Shown: positions 22,430-34,443, numbered from the stretch's first letter. The stretch: 64,000 nucleotides of DNA from Eriocheir sinensis (GCF_024679095.1 NW_026112142.1:183501-247500); one strand, 5' to 3'. Program-made: numbers and translations. Notes: a model not told the origin generated them from the letters alone.

Positions 22430-23640
22430 TGCGCTTCGAGGTGAGGGAAGACCAAGGGAAGGTGTGATAAAAGGTCTACCAAAACAAAATCCAGCCACGT
22501 TATTTGTATTTGGGAGTAAGAAAAGATAATAAGTTTTTGGTCCATATTCCGACCTTCTGAATCTGTCTCGAGGTGAGGGAAGACCAAGGGAAGGTATATT
22601 GAAAGGTCTAAGAAAACATAATCCAGTCACGTTATCTATCTAGTTGGAAGCAAAGCGAAACAGAATATGTTTTTAGGCCAGTATTCCAACCTGATATGAT
22701 CCTTCTGCTTGTGTCCCGAGGTGAGGGAAGACTAAGGGAAGGTATACTATAAGGTCTACCAAAACAAACTCCAGGCAAGTCATTTATAGTAGCAAGGCGA
22801 AGTTAATGACGTTTTAGGGTTTTTATTCCAACCTGATTTGATTCTTCTCCTTCTGCCTCGAGGTGAAGGAAGACTAAGGGAAAGTTTAATATAAGCACTG
22901 GGGAAAAAAATCTAACCAAGTTATTTGTACTTTAAAGCAAGGCGAAGATAATGAGTTTTAGGACAATATTCCAACCCCACTTCTACGCTTCGGTCTCTAG
23001 GTGAGGGAAAGACAAAGGGAAGGTATAAAATAAGGTCTAGCAAAACAAATCCAGCAACGTTATTTGTAGTAGGGAACAAGACAAAAAGAAACAGTTTTAG
23101 GCCCATATTTCAAGATGGTACGATTTTTCACCTTCTGTCCCGAGGTGAGGGAAGACAAAGGGGAGGTATAATATAAGATCTAGCAAGACAAAATCCACCC
23201 ACGTTATTTGTATTTGGAAGCAAGGCGAAAAAGAGTAAGTTTTTAAGGCCAATATTCCAACCTGATACACTTTTCCTCTTTCTGTCTCGAGGTGAGGGAA
23301 GACCACGGGAAGGTATCATACAAGGTCTGGGAAAGTAATATCCACCCACGTTGTTTATAGTTTCAAGCAAGATAATGAGTTTTTGGCCCTTATTCCAGCC
23401 TGATATGATTGTTCTGCTTGTGTCTCAAGGTGAGGGAAGGCCAAAGGAAGGTATATAATAAGGTCTAGCATAGCATAATCCAGCCACGTTATTTATAGTT
23501 TGAAGCAAGACGAATATAATTAGTTTTTTGGCCATTATTCCAACCTGATATGATTTTTCCCCTTCTGTCTCGAGGTGAGAGAAGACCAAGGGAAGGTAAA
23601 ATATAACCTCTAGCAAAACAAAATCCAGCCACAGTATTTT
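22430..23640 (+). repeat. ~142-bp satellite, 9 units
   Basis: Each unit has CTCGAGGTGAGGGAAGACCA, AAATCCAGCCACGTTATTTG and TATTCCAACCTGATATGATT. Anchors recur near 22437, 22569, 22716, 22857, 22996, 23140, 23287, 23425 and 23570. The same satellite is inverted at 25492-25825. Confidence 0.9.
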
Positions 23641-23674
23641 TTTGTAGCTAGAGGCAGAAAGAAGAGGATGAGTT

Positions 23675-23855
23675 TTTTGGGTCCATACTCCAAAACATTT
23701 CGGGATTTACACATTTCCCCGAAGTTGGTAAGGCTTTCCAAGAGGCTGTTGTTGTCTTTCCATGGGTAGTTTTGTGAGCCTTGTGATAGTCTGCCAAAGC
23801 CGAACGTGAAAACACTCATGAGAACCCGATTAATCTCCTTTGTGGCCTTTGGAAA
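23675..23855 (+). mobile_element. MITE family M1, copy 4
   Basis: GGTCCATACTCCAAAACATT start, core TTTCCATGGGTAGTTTTGTG, and CATGAGAACCCGATTAATCT. It is truncated after CCTTTGGAAACAGAC. Confidence 0.75.
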
Positions 23856-23865
23856 CAGACAAAAT

Positions 23866-24285
23866 AACAAACAAACACATATAGATAGACTGATATACTG
23901 ATAGACAAACTGAGATAGATAGATAAAATTAAAACTATCCCAACAGCTTTCAATGCAAAAATATCAAACAAACACACATATAGATAGACTGATATACTGA
24001 TAGACACACAGAGATAGATAGATAGATTAAATCAAAACTATTTCAACAGCTTTCAGTGCAAAAATATCAAACAAACACACATACAGATAGACTGATATAC
24101 TGATAGATACACACAGAGATAGATAGATGGATAAAATGAAAACTATCCCAACAGCTTTCAATGCAAAAATATCAAACAAACCCACATATAGAAACACTGA
24201 TATACTGATAGATACACACAGAGATAGATAGATATAGATAGATAAAATAAAAACTATCCCAACAGCTTTCAATGCAAAAATATCG
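23866..24285 (+). repeat. ~108-bp satellite, 4 units
   Basis: The repeated phrases AAAATATCAAACAAACACAC, AGACTGATATACTGATAGA and CCCAACAGCTTTCAATGC mark four tandem units. Each holds short GATA runs. Confidence 0.9.
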
Positions 24286-24543
24286 AGTGTTCCTTACCTA
24301 ATTCCAAAAGAAAAGAAGAGAATGTCGGAAATGGAAAATCAAATGTAATGGAAAAAGTCTCGGCCATACGGAGGAGGAGGAAAGAAAGAAGGTCGCGTAA
24401 GGATTCTCCCTCACGCTCCCCCCCCCTCCCCCACCCCCCCTTGTTTCCTGCCAAAAAGTTAGTTCATAGCTTTTTTTCGTGCCCGGTGACTGTGTGTGGC
24501 TACCTTTCTTTTACGTATAATTGTTGTGCAGGAGTTATAACGT

Positions 24544-24852
24544 TATTTTTTTTACAGTAAAGGAAGCAGCTCGAAGGAAAAAGAATAATAAAAAAAGCCC
24601 GCTAAACACTGCCACTGTAAAGACTTCAGAAGAGTGGCCAAAAGAGAGGTCAATTTCGGGAGGAGAGGTGTCTCAATACTCTCCTCTTAAAAGAATTCAA
24701 GTCAAGCAGGAGGAAATACAGACGAAGATAAATTGTTCCAGATTTTACCAGTGCGAGGGATGAAGGAATGAAGATGCTGGTTAACTCTTGCATAAGGAAT
24801 TTGGACAGTATAAGGATGAACTAGAGTAGAAAGTCGAGTGTAGCGGAACCGA
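24544..24852 (-). mobile_element. Family A LINE 3' fragment, copy 4
   Basis: On the minus strand: LSTLVHPYTVQIPYARVNQH, FIPRTGKIWNNL, and the 3' UTR ending in an A run. It matches the C-terminus of the copies at 8664 and 31700. Confidence 0.85.
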
Positions 24853-24864
24853 AAGAAAAAGACT

Positions 24865-25235
24865 ACTCCAAAAACGTCGAGCTTCTTAAGAGACAAACGA
24901 AAGGCATATTAACAAAACGTCGTGGGGGAAAGATCAATTCAATAACGTCGAGTTTCTTACCAAGACAGACAATAGATATATTAACGAAACGTCGTAGGAG
25001 AACAAATACTTCACTATCGTCGAGCTTCTTAGACAGACAAAAGATATGTTAACAGAACGTCTTGAGAGAATAACTACTTCCATAACGTCGAGACTCTTAA
25101 CAAACAATAGATATATTAACAAAACGTGGTAGGAGAACAAATACTTCACTAACGTCGAGATTCTAAGACAGACAAAAGATATATTAACAAAACGTCGTGA
25201 GAGAACAACAACTTCATTAATATCAGGTTTCTTAT
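24865..25235 (+). repeat. ~70-bp minisatellite, about 5 units
   Basis: AACGTCGAGCTTCTTA, AGATATATTAACAAAACGTC and GGAGAACAAATACTTCACTA recur at about 70-bp spacing. Confidence 0.85.
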
Positions 25236-25491
25236 GCAGAGAGAGAGAGATGGAATTGGAAATTTTTCTTTGGCAATAAACTGGAAAAAAAAAATCCGTT
25301 ACCCACACGATGAGATGATGCATAGCCAACCTTAGTACATCGGAGTTGAAGAAAAATTATTGCAATGTTCATAAATCGGAATGTGTTTACCCACTCTACT
25401 TATACTCTCCTAATAACATGAATGAGCTACAGTCAGCCATGCAGCAACACACATTCCCTTCGCCACACGCTTGTCATGCATAGAAGAGCGG

Positions 25492-25825
25492 CTGGATATT
25501 GTTTTCTTTGACCTTGTAATATATGATATACCTTCCCATGGTCTTTCCTCACCTCGAGACACAAGCAAAAGAATCGTATCAGGTTGGAATAAAGGCCAAA
25601 AACTCATTATATTCGTCTTGCTTCAAACTATAAATAACGTGGCTGGGTCACGTTTTCTTAGGCCTTTCAATATACCTTCCCTTGGTCTTCCCTCACCTCG
25701 AGACACAAGCAGAAGAATCATATCAGGTTGGAATAAAGGCCAAAAACTCATTATATTCTCCTTGCTTGAAACTATAAATATCGTGGCTGGAGTTTGCTTT
25801 GCAGACCTTATTTTATACCTTCCTT
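25492..25825 (-). repeat. 142-bp satellite, 2.3 units in inverted orientation
   Basis: TGGTCTTTCCTCACCTCGAG, ATCAGGTTGGAATAAAGGCC and ATAAATAACGTGGCTGG are the reverse complement of the 22430-23640 unit. A CA microsatellite ends the array at 25842. Confidence 0.9.
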
Positions 25826-25838
25826 TGGTGTCCCGGAG

Positions 25839-25841
<3 letters not shown>

Positions 25842-25889
<48 letters not shown>
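25842..25889. repeat. (CA)n microsatellite
   Basis: About 48 bases of perfect CA. Confidence 0.97.
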
Positions 25890-25891
<2 letters not shown>

Positions 25892-25944
25892 AACAGCAGC
25901 CTCCCAGGAAACATATGGCAGGGCATTAGTGGGTGGCGTTGTTA

Positions 25945-26275
25945 ATCCACGCTACGCAAGGATTAATGGGCCCCTAGAGTGAGTGCCTGCTCTTCCACCT
26001 CAATCCGTTGTATTGGCGTGCATCATGTCTTTTATATTACCTAACTCAGCAAGGGTAAATGGACCCCTATAGTGAATGCTTCCTCCTCCATCTGAGTCTC
26101 TTTTGTTTAATCCAGGTTACAAACATGAATAATGGACCCCTATAGTGTTTCCTCTTCCCTCTGAATCAGTTGTGTTCGTGTGAGTCATGTCTGTTCATTA
26201 CCTAACTCAGCAAGGATCAATGGAGCCCTAAAGTGAGTGCCTATTCCAGACTTCTTACGTTCTTATTTTCTTATG
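25945..26275 (+). repeat. ~125-bp degenerate tandem repeat x3
   Basis: AATGGACCCCTATAGTGA, CATCTGAGTC, and TATTACCTAACTCAGCAAGG recur. The last unit ends in a CTTACGTTCTTATTTTCTTA phrase resembling the LINE tail at 27010. Confidence 0.7.
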
Positions 26276-26364
26276 TAACCCTGTAATGCCTCCTCTACCA
26301 TATTTCTTTGTTCACCTATATCACGCCTTTATCGTTCCCCAGCTCATGTTAACCTTACCATATA

Positions 26365-27345
26365 AGCAAGTTAGATGTATAGTAATAGAAAGTAGCAGTA
26401 AGGTAGCAGCGTAGGTCTTGTATAACTCATAGAGGGAATACCAAACACGCGAGTTAGATGTATAAGTAATAGAAAGTAAGTCAGGTAGAAGCGTAGGTCT
26501 TGTATAACTCATGAAGGGAAACAACAACTCCGAGACATAAATATTCGTTCTTGCTTGATAGAGAAGTCTTGTAGAGAGGTCTTGTATATCTCATAGACTT
26601 AAATATCTCGGAAACAACTATAATCGACATCAAAGCATAAATTGAAGTCGTGTTTACTCATATAGTGAAGTATCTCGGAAACATTTATATTCATTCCCGC
26701 TTGATAAGCTAAAGTGCGAGCAAAGTATTTATAGAAGTCTTGTGCATCTCGTAAAGTGGAATAATAACACGGAAAACACTAATATTCGTGCTTGTTTGAT
26801 AAAAGAAAACCGAAACTAAAGCATAAATATGACTTTTGAATGTCTAATAGAGTGGTGGATGAGTGTAACAGGCTTGGCAGTCGTGCTGTGGATGCCAATA
26901 CAATAGATACATTCAAGAAAAGGTTGGTTAAATTTATGGATGGTGAGGTTAGGTGGGGTTAGGCTTACAGGAGCTGCCTTATATAGGCCAACCGGCCTCT
27001 AGTAGACTCCTTACGTTCTTATGTTCTTATGAAACATTTATATTTCAATTTCCTCGATAAAGACAAATACAGTGATACCAAAACAAATATAAATCTTGTA
27101 CATCTCAGTGTGAAGCATTTAGTAAACATTATTATTTCTGCTTACTCGATAAATAAAGTGATACCCAAAAATAGACAGAAATCTTGTATATCTCGAAGAG
27201 TGAAAAATATAGGAAACACTAATATTTCTGCCTCCTCGATGAAAAAAGTGATATCAAACCATAAATAGAAATCTTGTACATCTTAAAGAATGAAGAATTT
27301 AGCAAACATTAATATTTATGCTTACTCGATAAAAAAAAAATTAAA
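26365..27345 (+). repeat. ~85-bp degenerate satellite, interrupted
   Basis: TCTTGTATATCTCATAGAG, GAAACATTTATATTC and CTTGCTTGATAAA recur about ten times. The first two units (26365-26520) are the most alike. A LINE 3' end (26835-27030) splits the array. Confidence 0.75.
26835..27030 (+). mobile_element. CR1-like LINE 3' end, family F
   Basis: The frame reads SNRVVDECNRLGSRAVDANT, IDTFKKRLVKFMDGEVRWG and stop, the usual end of a CR1-group RT. It is followed by GGCCAACCGGCCTC and CTTATGTTCTTATG. Satellite units continue on both sides. Confidence 0.8.
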
Positions 27346-27599
27346 ATCTACAATTTCAATACATGCGCTAACTGCAATAAATCTTCGTAACCTTGCAACC
27401 TTAAACAAACCTCACACACAATATTCAGGACAGCAAAAATTCTCCCCGCCAAAGTACATTAATTAAAGACTTACAACCAGGATTTCGCTACGCCTTCTCT
27501 TTTCTTCTGTTCAGCGCGGACTAAATCAATACCACCGACCTGCAGCAGGAGCCAGACGTAGCGAGGGTAAGATAGTCACACAATGGTATAACTATTTAC

Positions 27600-27890
27600 T
27601 GTCTATTTTCACCTCCTAAACAAAACACTAAGAGAAAGACGCAAAAAAAAACACCATCTCTCACCTACACACCAGACAAAGCACAAGAGTTGGGTCCTTC
27701 GGAAATAGATTACACACTTTTTCATTCCTCTGTTTACTTTTACCTTCAAGGAAAAAGGAAGAAAAACATTGTCTCACCTGGGCACACCTAACAAAACGTA
27801 CAGGAGTTGGCTGTTCCGGAAAAGGCACACACACTACTTTTCACCACTTTTCATTCCTCTTTCTGTTTATCTCCTCAACAACAACAACAA
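27600..27890 (+). repeat. ~150-bp tandem repeat x2
   Basis: CACCTACACACC/CACCTGGGCACACC, CAGGAGTTGG, TTCGGAAA/TTCCGGAAA and TTTTTCATTCCTCT pairs mark two diverged units. An (AAC)n run closes the second. Confidence 0.65.
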
Positions 27891-28004
27891 CAACAACAAC
27901 ACATAAAACTAAAGAAAAAACAATTCCCACTTTACATATATTTGATAAAACTGTGTAAATAAAGGGTAAGTAATGACTTCACGAGCTGGCAATACGTGGC
28001 CTGG

Positions 28005-28342
28005 CTGAGCGCGCGCTGTGATTGGTCCTAATTTCCCGTGGAGACGAGGCGTTCCAGACTTGGCGAATATGCTTCCCGGTGGGGCCTGATGGTCGGCCCA
28101 GCCCGTTCTGGCGCAGGCCAGTGTTTATTGTGGCGCCATCTTGCATTGGCTCATGCTGCCCTCCCGGAGCTCATCTTTAATCCTAGAATCTAAAGTCCGG
28201 GTTGATAGGTGGTCTTCTGGACAGCATGTAGGTAGTTTTAAGCCACTCGGCGGCGGCTGAAAAATCCCAGCTTGGTGGCACCGGTCGGGGATTGAACTCG
28301 CGTCCTCCCGAACGCGGGGCCGTCACGCTATCCATTCAGCCA
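28005..28342 (-). mobile_element. tRNA-derived SINE, family 2, copy 2
   Basis: The minus strand starts GGTGGCTGAATGGATAGCG (A-box-like), has GAGTTCAATCCCC (B box), and shares CTATCAACCCGGACTTTAGA and GCAAGATGGCGCCAC with 12898-13229. Confidence 0.8.
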
Positions 28343-28344
28343 CC

Positions 28345-28966
28345 ATCCCCCCCATACAATACAATATAGCAAAAAATTCCACATGCTATTAAAAAAGGAA
28401 ATCAAAGAGGTTTACTTATAATGAACTGTACTTATTTCCTGAAGTAATGTATTAAAAAAAAAATATATTATGGCCTGTATTTAAAACAAAAGCACATTGA
28501 ATTTATACTGTAAAAGCAGTCTTTGAAAAATAATGATACACTTCTTTGAAAGAAGTTCATAAAAAGTCTTTGAAATCAAAATTCAAAATCTATAAAAAAA
28601 TAAGGTTTTTAATTCTTATGACAATAAATTTGGTTATTTTCAGTCTTGCTACTATTTATTGTAACTCACAGTTTACACTGTTTGCATATAGCTCTCCATG
28701 CTTTCCCAGACTTTGAAGGAATTCTGTTAAAATGTTCTCACCTACCGAACGGGCACAAGCCACTCCCGGTGAGGTATATATGGGAGGTGAGCAGGGAGCT
28801 GAAGCCCTCCAAAGACCCTTCCCATGTCCTCACTAACCGTTTCCCTATTGTCTCACCAACACCGGAGAGTAGTTCAGCATGCTCTCTAAAGACAGATCCT
28901 CTCTTTATCCACACCACACTACATTCTCACAACATATACACCTTTTCCCAAAATTAAAATTTCAAA
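28345..28966. other. AT-rich spacer, then open stretch before LINE A
   Basis: 28345-28640 is AT-rich with no feature. 28646-28957 is open on + but has no recognisable domain. It could be upstream sequence of the LINE that starts at about 28967. Confidence 0.35.
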
Positions 28967-31888
28967 ATGGCGCACATACACCAAGCCTCGGAGTCCCCGC
29001 CTGGGGGGGGGACCACAAATTCCCCCAGGGAGGACTCCCCTTCTGGCTGCCGACCCGAGAGGTGTCTTGATAACTCCTCGAACCTCTTTCTTCTCAATTT
29101 CTGCAACATTCGGGGTCTTCGCTCTAATTTTCATTCTGTGGAACATCATCTCTCCTCTAAACCTCACCTTCTCTTCCTTACCGAAACACAGGTTTCTGAG
29201 GCTACTGACAGCAATCTCTACTCTGTTCCCTCCTACTATCTCTATCCTAAATTTCAATCCAAAGCTGGATGTTGCGCCTACGTGCGCAACGACATCACTT
29301 GCTCTCGTGCCCACGACCTTGACTCTTCTGAATTTTCCACCATCTGGTTAAGACTTCACTGTCATTCTATTACTAAATACATCTGTGCTGTTTATCTCTC
29401 ACCTAACTCTACCAACTATGTAAAATTCTTTGACTATTTGAATTCTAAAGTGGAGCACATCTTGACCCACTCTCCCTTCGCTGAAATCTCCATCCTAGGA
29501 GATTTCAATGTTCACCACCAGCTTTGGCTTTCATCCTCTTTCACTGACCATCCTGGTGAACAAGCCTACAACTTTGCTATCCTCAACGACCTAAAGCAGT
29601 TGGTCCAGCACCCTACACGTATTCCTGACCGTCTTGGAGATCGGCCCAACATTCTAGACCTCTTCCCTACCTCAAACCCTTCTGCTTATTCTGTCAAACT
29701 GTTCTCCGTTGGGCTCCTCCGATCACAATCTTATTTCTGCATCCTGTCCTATCGCTCCTGTACACCCTCTGGACCCACCGAAGAGGCGATGCTTCTGGCA
29801 TTTTGCTTCAGCTCGGTGGGACGACCTGAGGATGTACTTTTCCGATTTCCGTGGAATGATTATTGCTTCCAGGATAGAGACCCTCTGTGTGTGCTCAGCG
29901 CATCACAGAGGTGATTGTCTCTGGAATGGAGGCATACATTCCTCGTTCTTTCTCTACTCACGCTAAAAAGCCTTGGTTTAATCACGCTTGTTCTCGTGCT
30001 GTCAATGATAGAGAGGTAGCTCACAAAAGATACCAGAGCCTTCAAACTAATGCTAATTATGAACTTTACATTTCTGCCCGAAATCGTGCCAAATCTATTC
30101 TCCGACTAACCAAAAATTCTTTCATTAATAGAAAATGTCAAAACCTTGCTTTCTAACTCTTCCCGTGACTTCTGGCATCTAGCCAAAACATCTCCTCCAA
30201 CTTCACTTCTTCATCTTTCCCTCCACTCCTCAGTCCTGACGGCAACACTGCCGTCTCATCTATCTCTAAGGCTGAACTCTTCTCTCAAACTTTTTCTAAA
30301 ACTCCACTCTGGACGATTCTGGGCATATTCCTCCTACTCATCCCCCTCTGACTCCTTTATGCCTGTTATAAAGATTCTTCAAAATGATGTTTTCTATGCC
30401 CTCTGGCCTCAATCCTCAGAAGGCTTATGGACCTGATGGAGTGCCCCTATTGTCCTTAAAACTGTGCCTCCGTGCTGTCACCCTGCCTGGTCAAACTCTT
30501 TCGCCTCTGCCTGTCAACATCTACCTTTCCTTCTTGCTGGAAGTATGCCTTCATACAGCCTGTACCTAAGAAGGGTGACCGCTCCAATCCCTCAAACTAC
30601 CGTCCGATTGCTGTACTTTCTTGTCTATCTAAAGCTTTTGAATCAATCCTTAACCGGAAGATTCAAAAGCACCTTTCCACTTCTGACCTTCTATCTGATC
30701 GCCAGTATGGGGTCCGCATTCTACTGGTGATCTCCTAGCCTTCTTAACTGACTCTTGGTTATCCTCTCTTAGCCGTTTCGGTGAAACTGTTATTGCGCTG
30801 GACATATCAAAAGCTTTTGATAGGGTCTGGCACAAATCTTTGCTTTCTAAACTACCCTCCTACGGTTTCTATCCTTCTCTCTGTACCTTTATCTCCAGTT
30901 TCCTTTCTGACCGTTCTATTTCTGCCGTGGTAGACGGTCACTGTTCTTCCCCTAAATCTATTAACAGTGGTGTCCCACAGGGTTCTGTCCTATCTCCCAC
31001 TCTTTTTCTGTTGTTCATTGATGATCTTCTTTCCAAAACGAACTGTCCTATCCATTCCTACGCCGATGATTCCACTCTGCATTATTCAACTTCTTTTAAT
31101 AGAAGACCCACCCTTCAGGAACTTAACGACTCAAGGCTGGAGGCTGCAGAACGCTTACCCTCAGACCTTACTATTATTTCCGATTGGGGCAAGAAGAACC
31201 TGGTGTCCTTCAACGCCTCAAAAACACAGTTTCTCCACCTATCCACTCGACACAATCTTCCAAACAACTATCCCCTATTCTTTGACAACACCCAGCTATC
31301 ACCTTCCTCAACACTAAACATCCTCGGTCTATCCTTAACTCAAAATCTCAACTGGAAACTTCATATCTCATCTCTTACTAAATCAGCTTCCTCGAGGCTG
31401 GGCGTTCTGTACCGTCTCCGCCAGTTCTTCTCCCCTGCACAGTTGCTGTCCATATACAGGGGCCTTGTCCGCCCTCGTATGGAGTATGCATCTCATGTGT
31501 GCACACAGCTCTTCTGGACAGAGTGGAGGCAAAGGCTCTTCGTCTCATCAGCTCTCCTCCTCATACTGATAGTCTTCTACCTCTTAAATTCCGCCGCAAT
31601 GTTGCCTCTCTTTCTATCTTCTATCGATATTTCCACGCTGACTGCTCTTCTGAACTTGCTAACTGCATGCCTCCCCCCCTCCCGCGGCCCCGCTGCACTC
31701 GACTTTCTACTCATGCTCATCCCTATACCGTCCAAACCCCTTATGCAAGAGTTAACCAGCATCTTCACTCTTTCATCCCTCACGCTGGTAAACTCTGGAA
31801 CAATCTTCCTTTATCTGTATTTCCTCCTGCCTACAACTTGAACTCTTTCAAGAGGAGGGTATCAGGACACCTCTCCTCCCGAAACTGA
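28967..31888 (+). pseudogene. Endonuclease-reverse transcriptase polyprotein of family A
   Basis: The ATG at 28967 opens [12 protein letters not shown]. The APE-type endonuclease follows: [49 protein letters not shown] and, after a frame change near 29700, [13 protein letters not shown]. After a linker come NPQKAYGPDGVPLLSL, NYRPIAVLSCLSKAFE, IALDISKAFDRVWHKSLL, NSGVPQGSVLSPTLFLLF and SYADDSTLHYS (catalytic YADD). The C-terminus is HSFIPHAGKLWNNLPLSVF and ends HLSSRN. Frame changes near 29700, 29890, 30160, 30370, 30720 and 31495 mean no intact protein. Annotators usually call this protein jockey-like; I do not assign a clade. Confidence 0.88.
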
Positions 31889-32013
31889 CCTATCTTTCGG
31901 CCACCTCTTTGGATTCTTTTTAGGAGCAGCGAGTAGCGGGCTTTTTTTTATTAATGTTTACTTTTTTGTGCCCTTGAGCTGTCTCCTTTGCTGTAAAAAA
32001 AAAAAAAAAAATA
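28967..32013 (+). mobile_element. Non-LTR retrotransposon family A, long copy 2
   Basis: Contains endonuclease, RT and 3' UTR, and ends in an A run (31997-32013) after GAGCTGTCTCCTTTGCTG. It supplies the missing 5' half of the truncated copies in this window. Confidence 0.9.
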
Positions 32014-32336
32014 TTAATCCTTGTGGTCAGTGACACCTCTACGCTCTTGCTGTTAGCTCAGGAATGAGTGGCTGGCCTGTAACACCTAAACAGTCAAACT
32101 ACTACACAGTGGCACAAGTCCGGCTATGTCCTAACATGATGTAAGAGGAACAGGACAGAGCCTGAGAGAGATGATGCAATCCTGGTCAGTGGCTACTGGG
32201 CAGCTTGACAGGTTCAAACACATTGTAACCAAGTGAGAGATGATGCAACATGCTGGAAGAACACTGCGAAATGTGTTTTAAACTAATGTATAAAATTTAT
32301 ATAGTTTCCAAATATTTCTATGCTGATTAATAAAAT
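32014..32336. other. No recognisable feature
   Basis: Mixed sequence with two nearby GAGAGATGATGCAA words. No coding or element signature. Confidence 0.4.
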
Positions 32337-32505
32337 AAAAAAAATCAGATTTAAATAAAAAAAATCTGATTTAAATAAAAAAATCTGATTTTTTTTTTTA
32401 AATAAAAAAATCACCAACCCTGAGCGGCGGGCGGGACGCGAACCTGCGTCCTCCTGGAGGTCGCGCTCGAGCGCTGACCACTCAGCCACCACCTCCCGTG
32501 TCCTT
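32337..32505 (-). mobile_element. tRNA-like SINE head with AT-rich tail
   Basis: The minus strand reads GTGGCTGAGTGGTCAGCGCT and CAGGTTCGCGTCCC (B box), then passes into repeated AAATCAGATTT and its inverse. The head resembles family 2 but the body is absent. Confidence 0.55.
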
Positions 32506-33067
32506 AAACAAGCGAAAGAGAGTTGGTACACACTGTTACAGTCGTCTCCACTTTGCTTGTACTTCAGTTTCCATCGTGATAATTAAGATCGCATGAACCT
32601 TTCTTATTCAATTACATGGCCTCTGTGTTATTTATCCTTCAAGCGAGCGGAAGTCCAGACGTATAATTACACTCGGCGCCTGGCTCTACACCGTACGTCC
32701 CGCACCACCCACGCTGGATATAATTAACTCCCTCCCTTTACCTCTTCCCTCCTCATCCTTTCTCTTCCCCGTCATTCTCAGCCGGACACACCCCTCGTGC
32801 CCCCATCTCTACCCCCTCCTCCCTCCAATCTCTCACTAGGGGTGGGCAGGTACCGGTACCAAAACCAGTACTAACGGTACCAGCTAAATGGTACGGTACC
32901 GGTACCAGATTGCTCGGATTTATTTATTGGCTTTATTGATAATTCTTCATGTCTGATTTTTTTTTTAAGGTTGCTAATAAATATTGTTATTGTTATTAGA
33001 CTATGATCGAGTACATCCTTATTTCCTGTACATGCTATTTTTTTATCGAAAAAATAAATATTCACTT

Positions 33068-33073
<6 letters not shown>

Positions 33074-33150
<77 letters not shown>
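33074..33150. repeat. (GA)n microsatellite
   Basis: Follows TTCACTTCATTCA; an equivalent tract after the same words lies at 33964-34037. Confidence 0.97.
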
Positions 33151-33152
<2 letters not shown>

Positions 33153-33186
33153 CACCACTCAGTGAGTGGATATCTCGGTGATATGG

Positions 33187-33905
33187 GTACTCGATCATAG
33201 TCTAATAACAATAACATTTTTATTAGCATCCTAAAAAAGAAAAAGAATCGGACATGAAGAATTATCCAATAAATCCAATAAATAAATAAAATAATAAAAT
33301 AATGGAAACGGGAGCTGTGATGGAAACGAAAAGCAGGACAAAATGGTGGGAACTTGGGGAGACGGTCAGCGAGGCAGTGACTCAGCGTCTCCACACAGGG
33401 CCCATACCGCGTGATACCGCATGGAGGCGGGCGAGCCCCGAGCGTTACTAAGATCCAAACGGTACCGGTACAAGCGGCAATGTTCAATGCCGAGTGATCA
33501 TGAGGCTTCGCGGCACCAGGTACCGGTACCTGGTGCCGAGAAGAATCGATTCAGCCGGCACCCGGTACCGGTACCTGGTGCCGAGAAGAATCTATTCAGC
33601 CGGCACCCGGTACCGGTACCTGGTGCCGCGAAGCCTCATGATCACTCGGCACTGAGCATTGCCGCTAGTACCGGTACCGTTTGAATTTTAGTGACGCTCG
33701 GTGCTCGCCCGCCTCCATGCGGTATCACCCGGTATGGGCCCTGTGTGGAGACGCTGAGTCAATTTTGTCCTGCTTTTCGTTTCCATCACAGCGTTTCCAT
33801 TATTTTATTATTTTATTTATTTATTGGAGTTATTGGATAATTCGACTTTTTCTTTTTTAGGTTGCGGATAAATATTGTTATTGTTATTAGACTATGATCG
33901 AGTAC
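33187..33905. repeat. Large palindrome (~360-bp arms)
   Basis: The left arm starts TACTCGATCATAGTCTAAT and the right arm ends ATTAGACTATGATCGAGTA. Matching pairs inside include TCTCCACACAGGGCCC with GGGCCCTGTGTGGAGA and GATCATGAGGCTTCG with its complement. The centre (33510-33630) holds three GGTACCGGTACC blocks. Confidence 0.9.
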
Positions 33906-33958
33906 ATCCATAATAACTATACATGCTATTTTTTTTTCGAAAAAATAAAAATTCACTT

Positions 33959-33963
<5 letters not shown>

Positions 33964-34037
<74 letters not shown>
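33964..34037. repeat. (GA)n microsatellite
   Basis: Second GA tract of the foldback element. Confidence 0.97.
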
Positions 34038-34041
<4 letters not shown>

Positions 34042-34443
34042 CTTAACAGGAAATTTATTTGGGAATTTTATCAGAAGTCATTAAGATAAAGAAAATACTC
34101 CTTCGGGTACCGGTACCGGTACCGGTATTAACGGTAAATGAGTATTCGGTACCGGTACTACCGGTACTCAAATTAACGGTACTTGCCCATCCCTATCTCT
34201 CACACAGACATGCCCTCTCTCGCCTCCCCGTTCCTCACCCTCCTGACACCCCTCCCCTCGCCCCCCTTTCTCCACCTCCCTCAGCCTTCTCCTTCCCCGT
34301 CATCCTCATGAACGAGGGACCTACACGAGTACTATACACGCCTTGATGATGATGATGATGATGGTGATGGCAGAGAGTTGAGAATGTTGTGTTACCTTGA
34401 ATCATTATTAGCAGTCCGGTGCAAAACATAGGACTGTCCCAAT

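Larger units (their letters stand above)
32829..34203. mobile_element. Foldback hAT-like element with 8-bp target duplication
   Basis: TCTCTCAC at 32829-32836 and 34196-34203 flank the element. Its ends are TAGGGGTGGGCAGGTACC and, inverted, TAGGGATGGGCAAGTACC. The 8-bp duplication and TAGGG(G/A)TGGGCA termini are typical of hAT transposons. Inside there is no transposase. A 0.72-kb palindrome (33187-33905) and a third copy of its arm (32929-33015), plus two long (GA)n tracts, fill the element. GGTACCGGTACC motifs occur at both ends and at the palindrome centre. It must be mobilised in trans. Confidence 0.88.
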
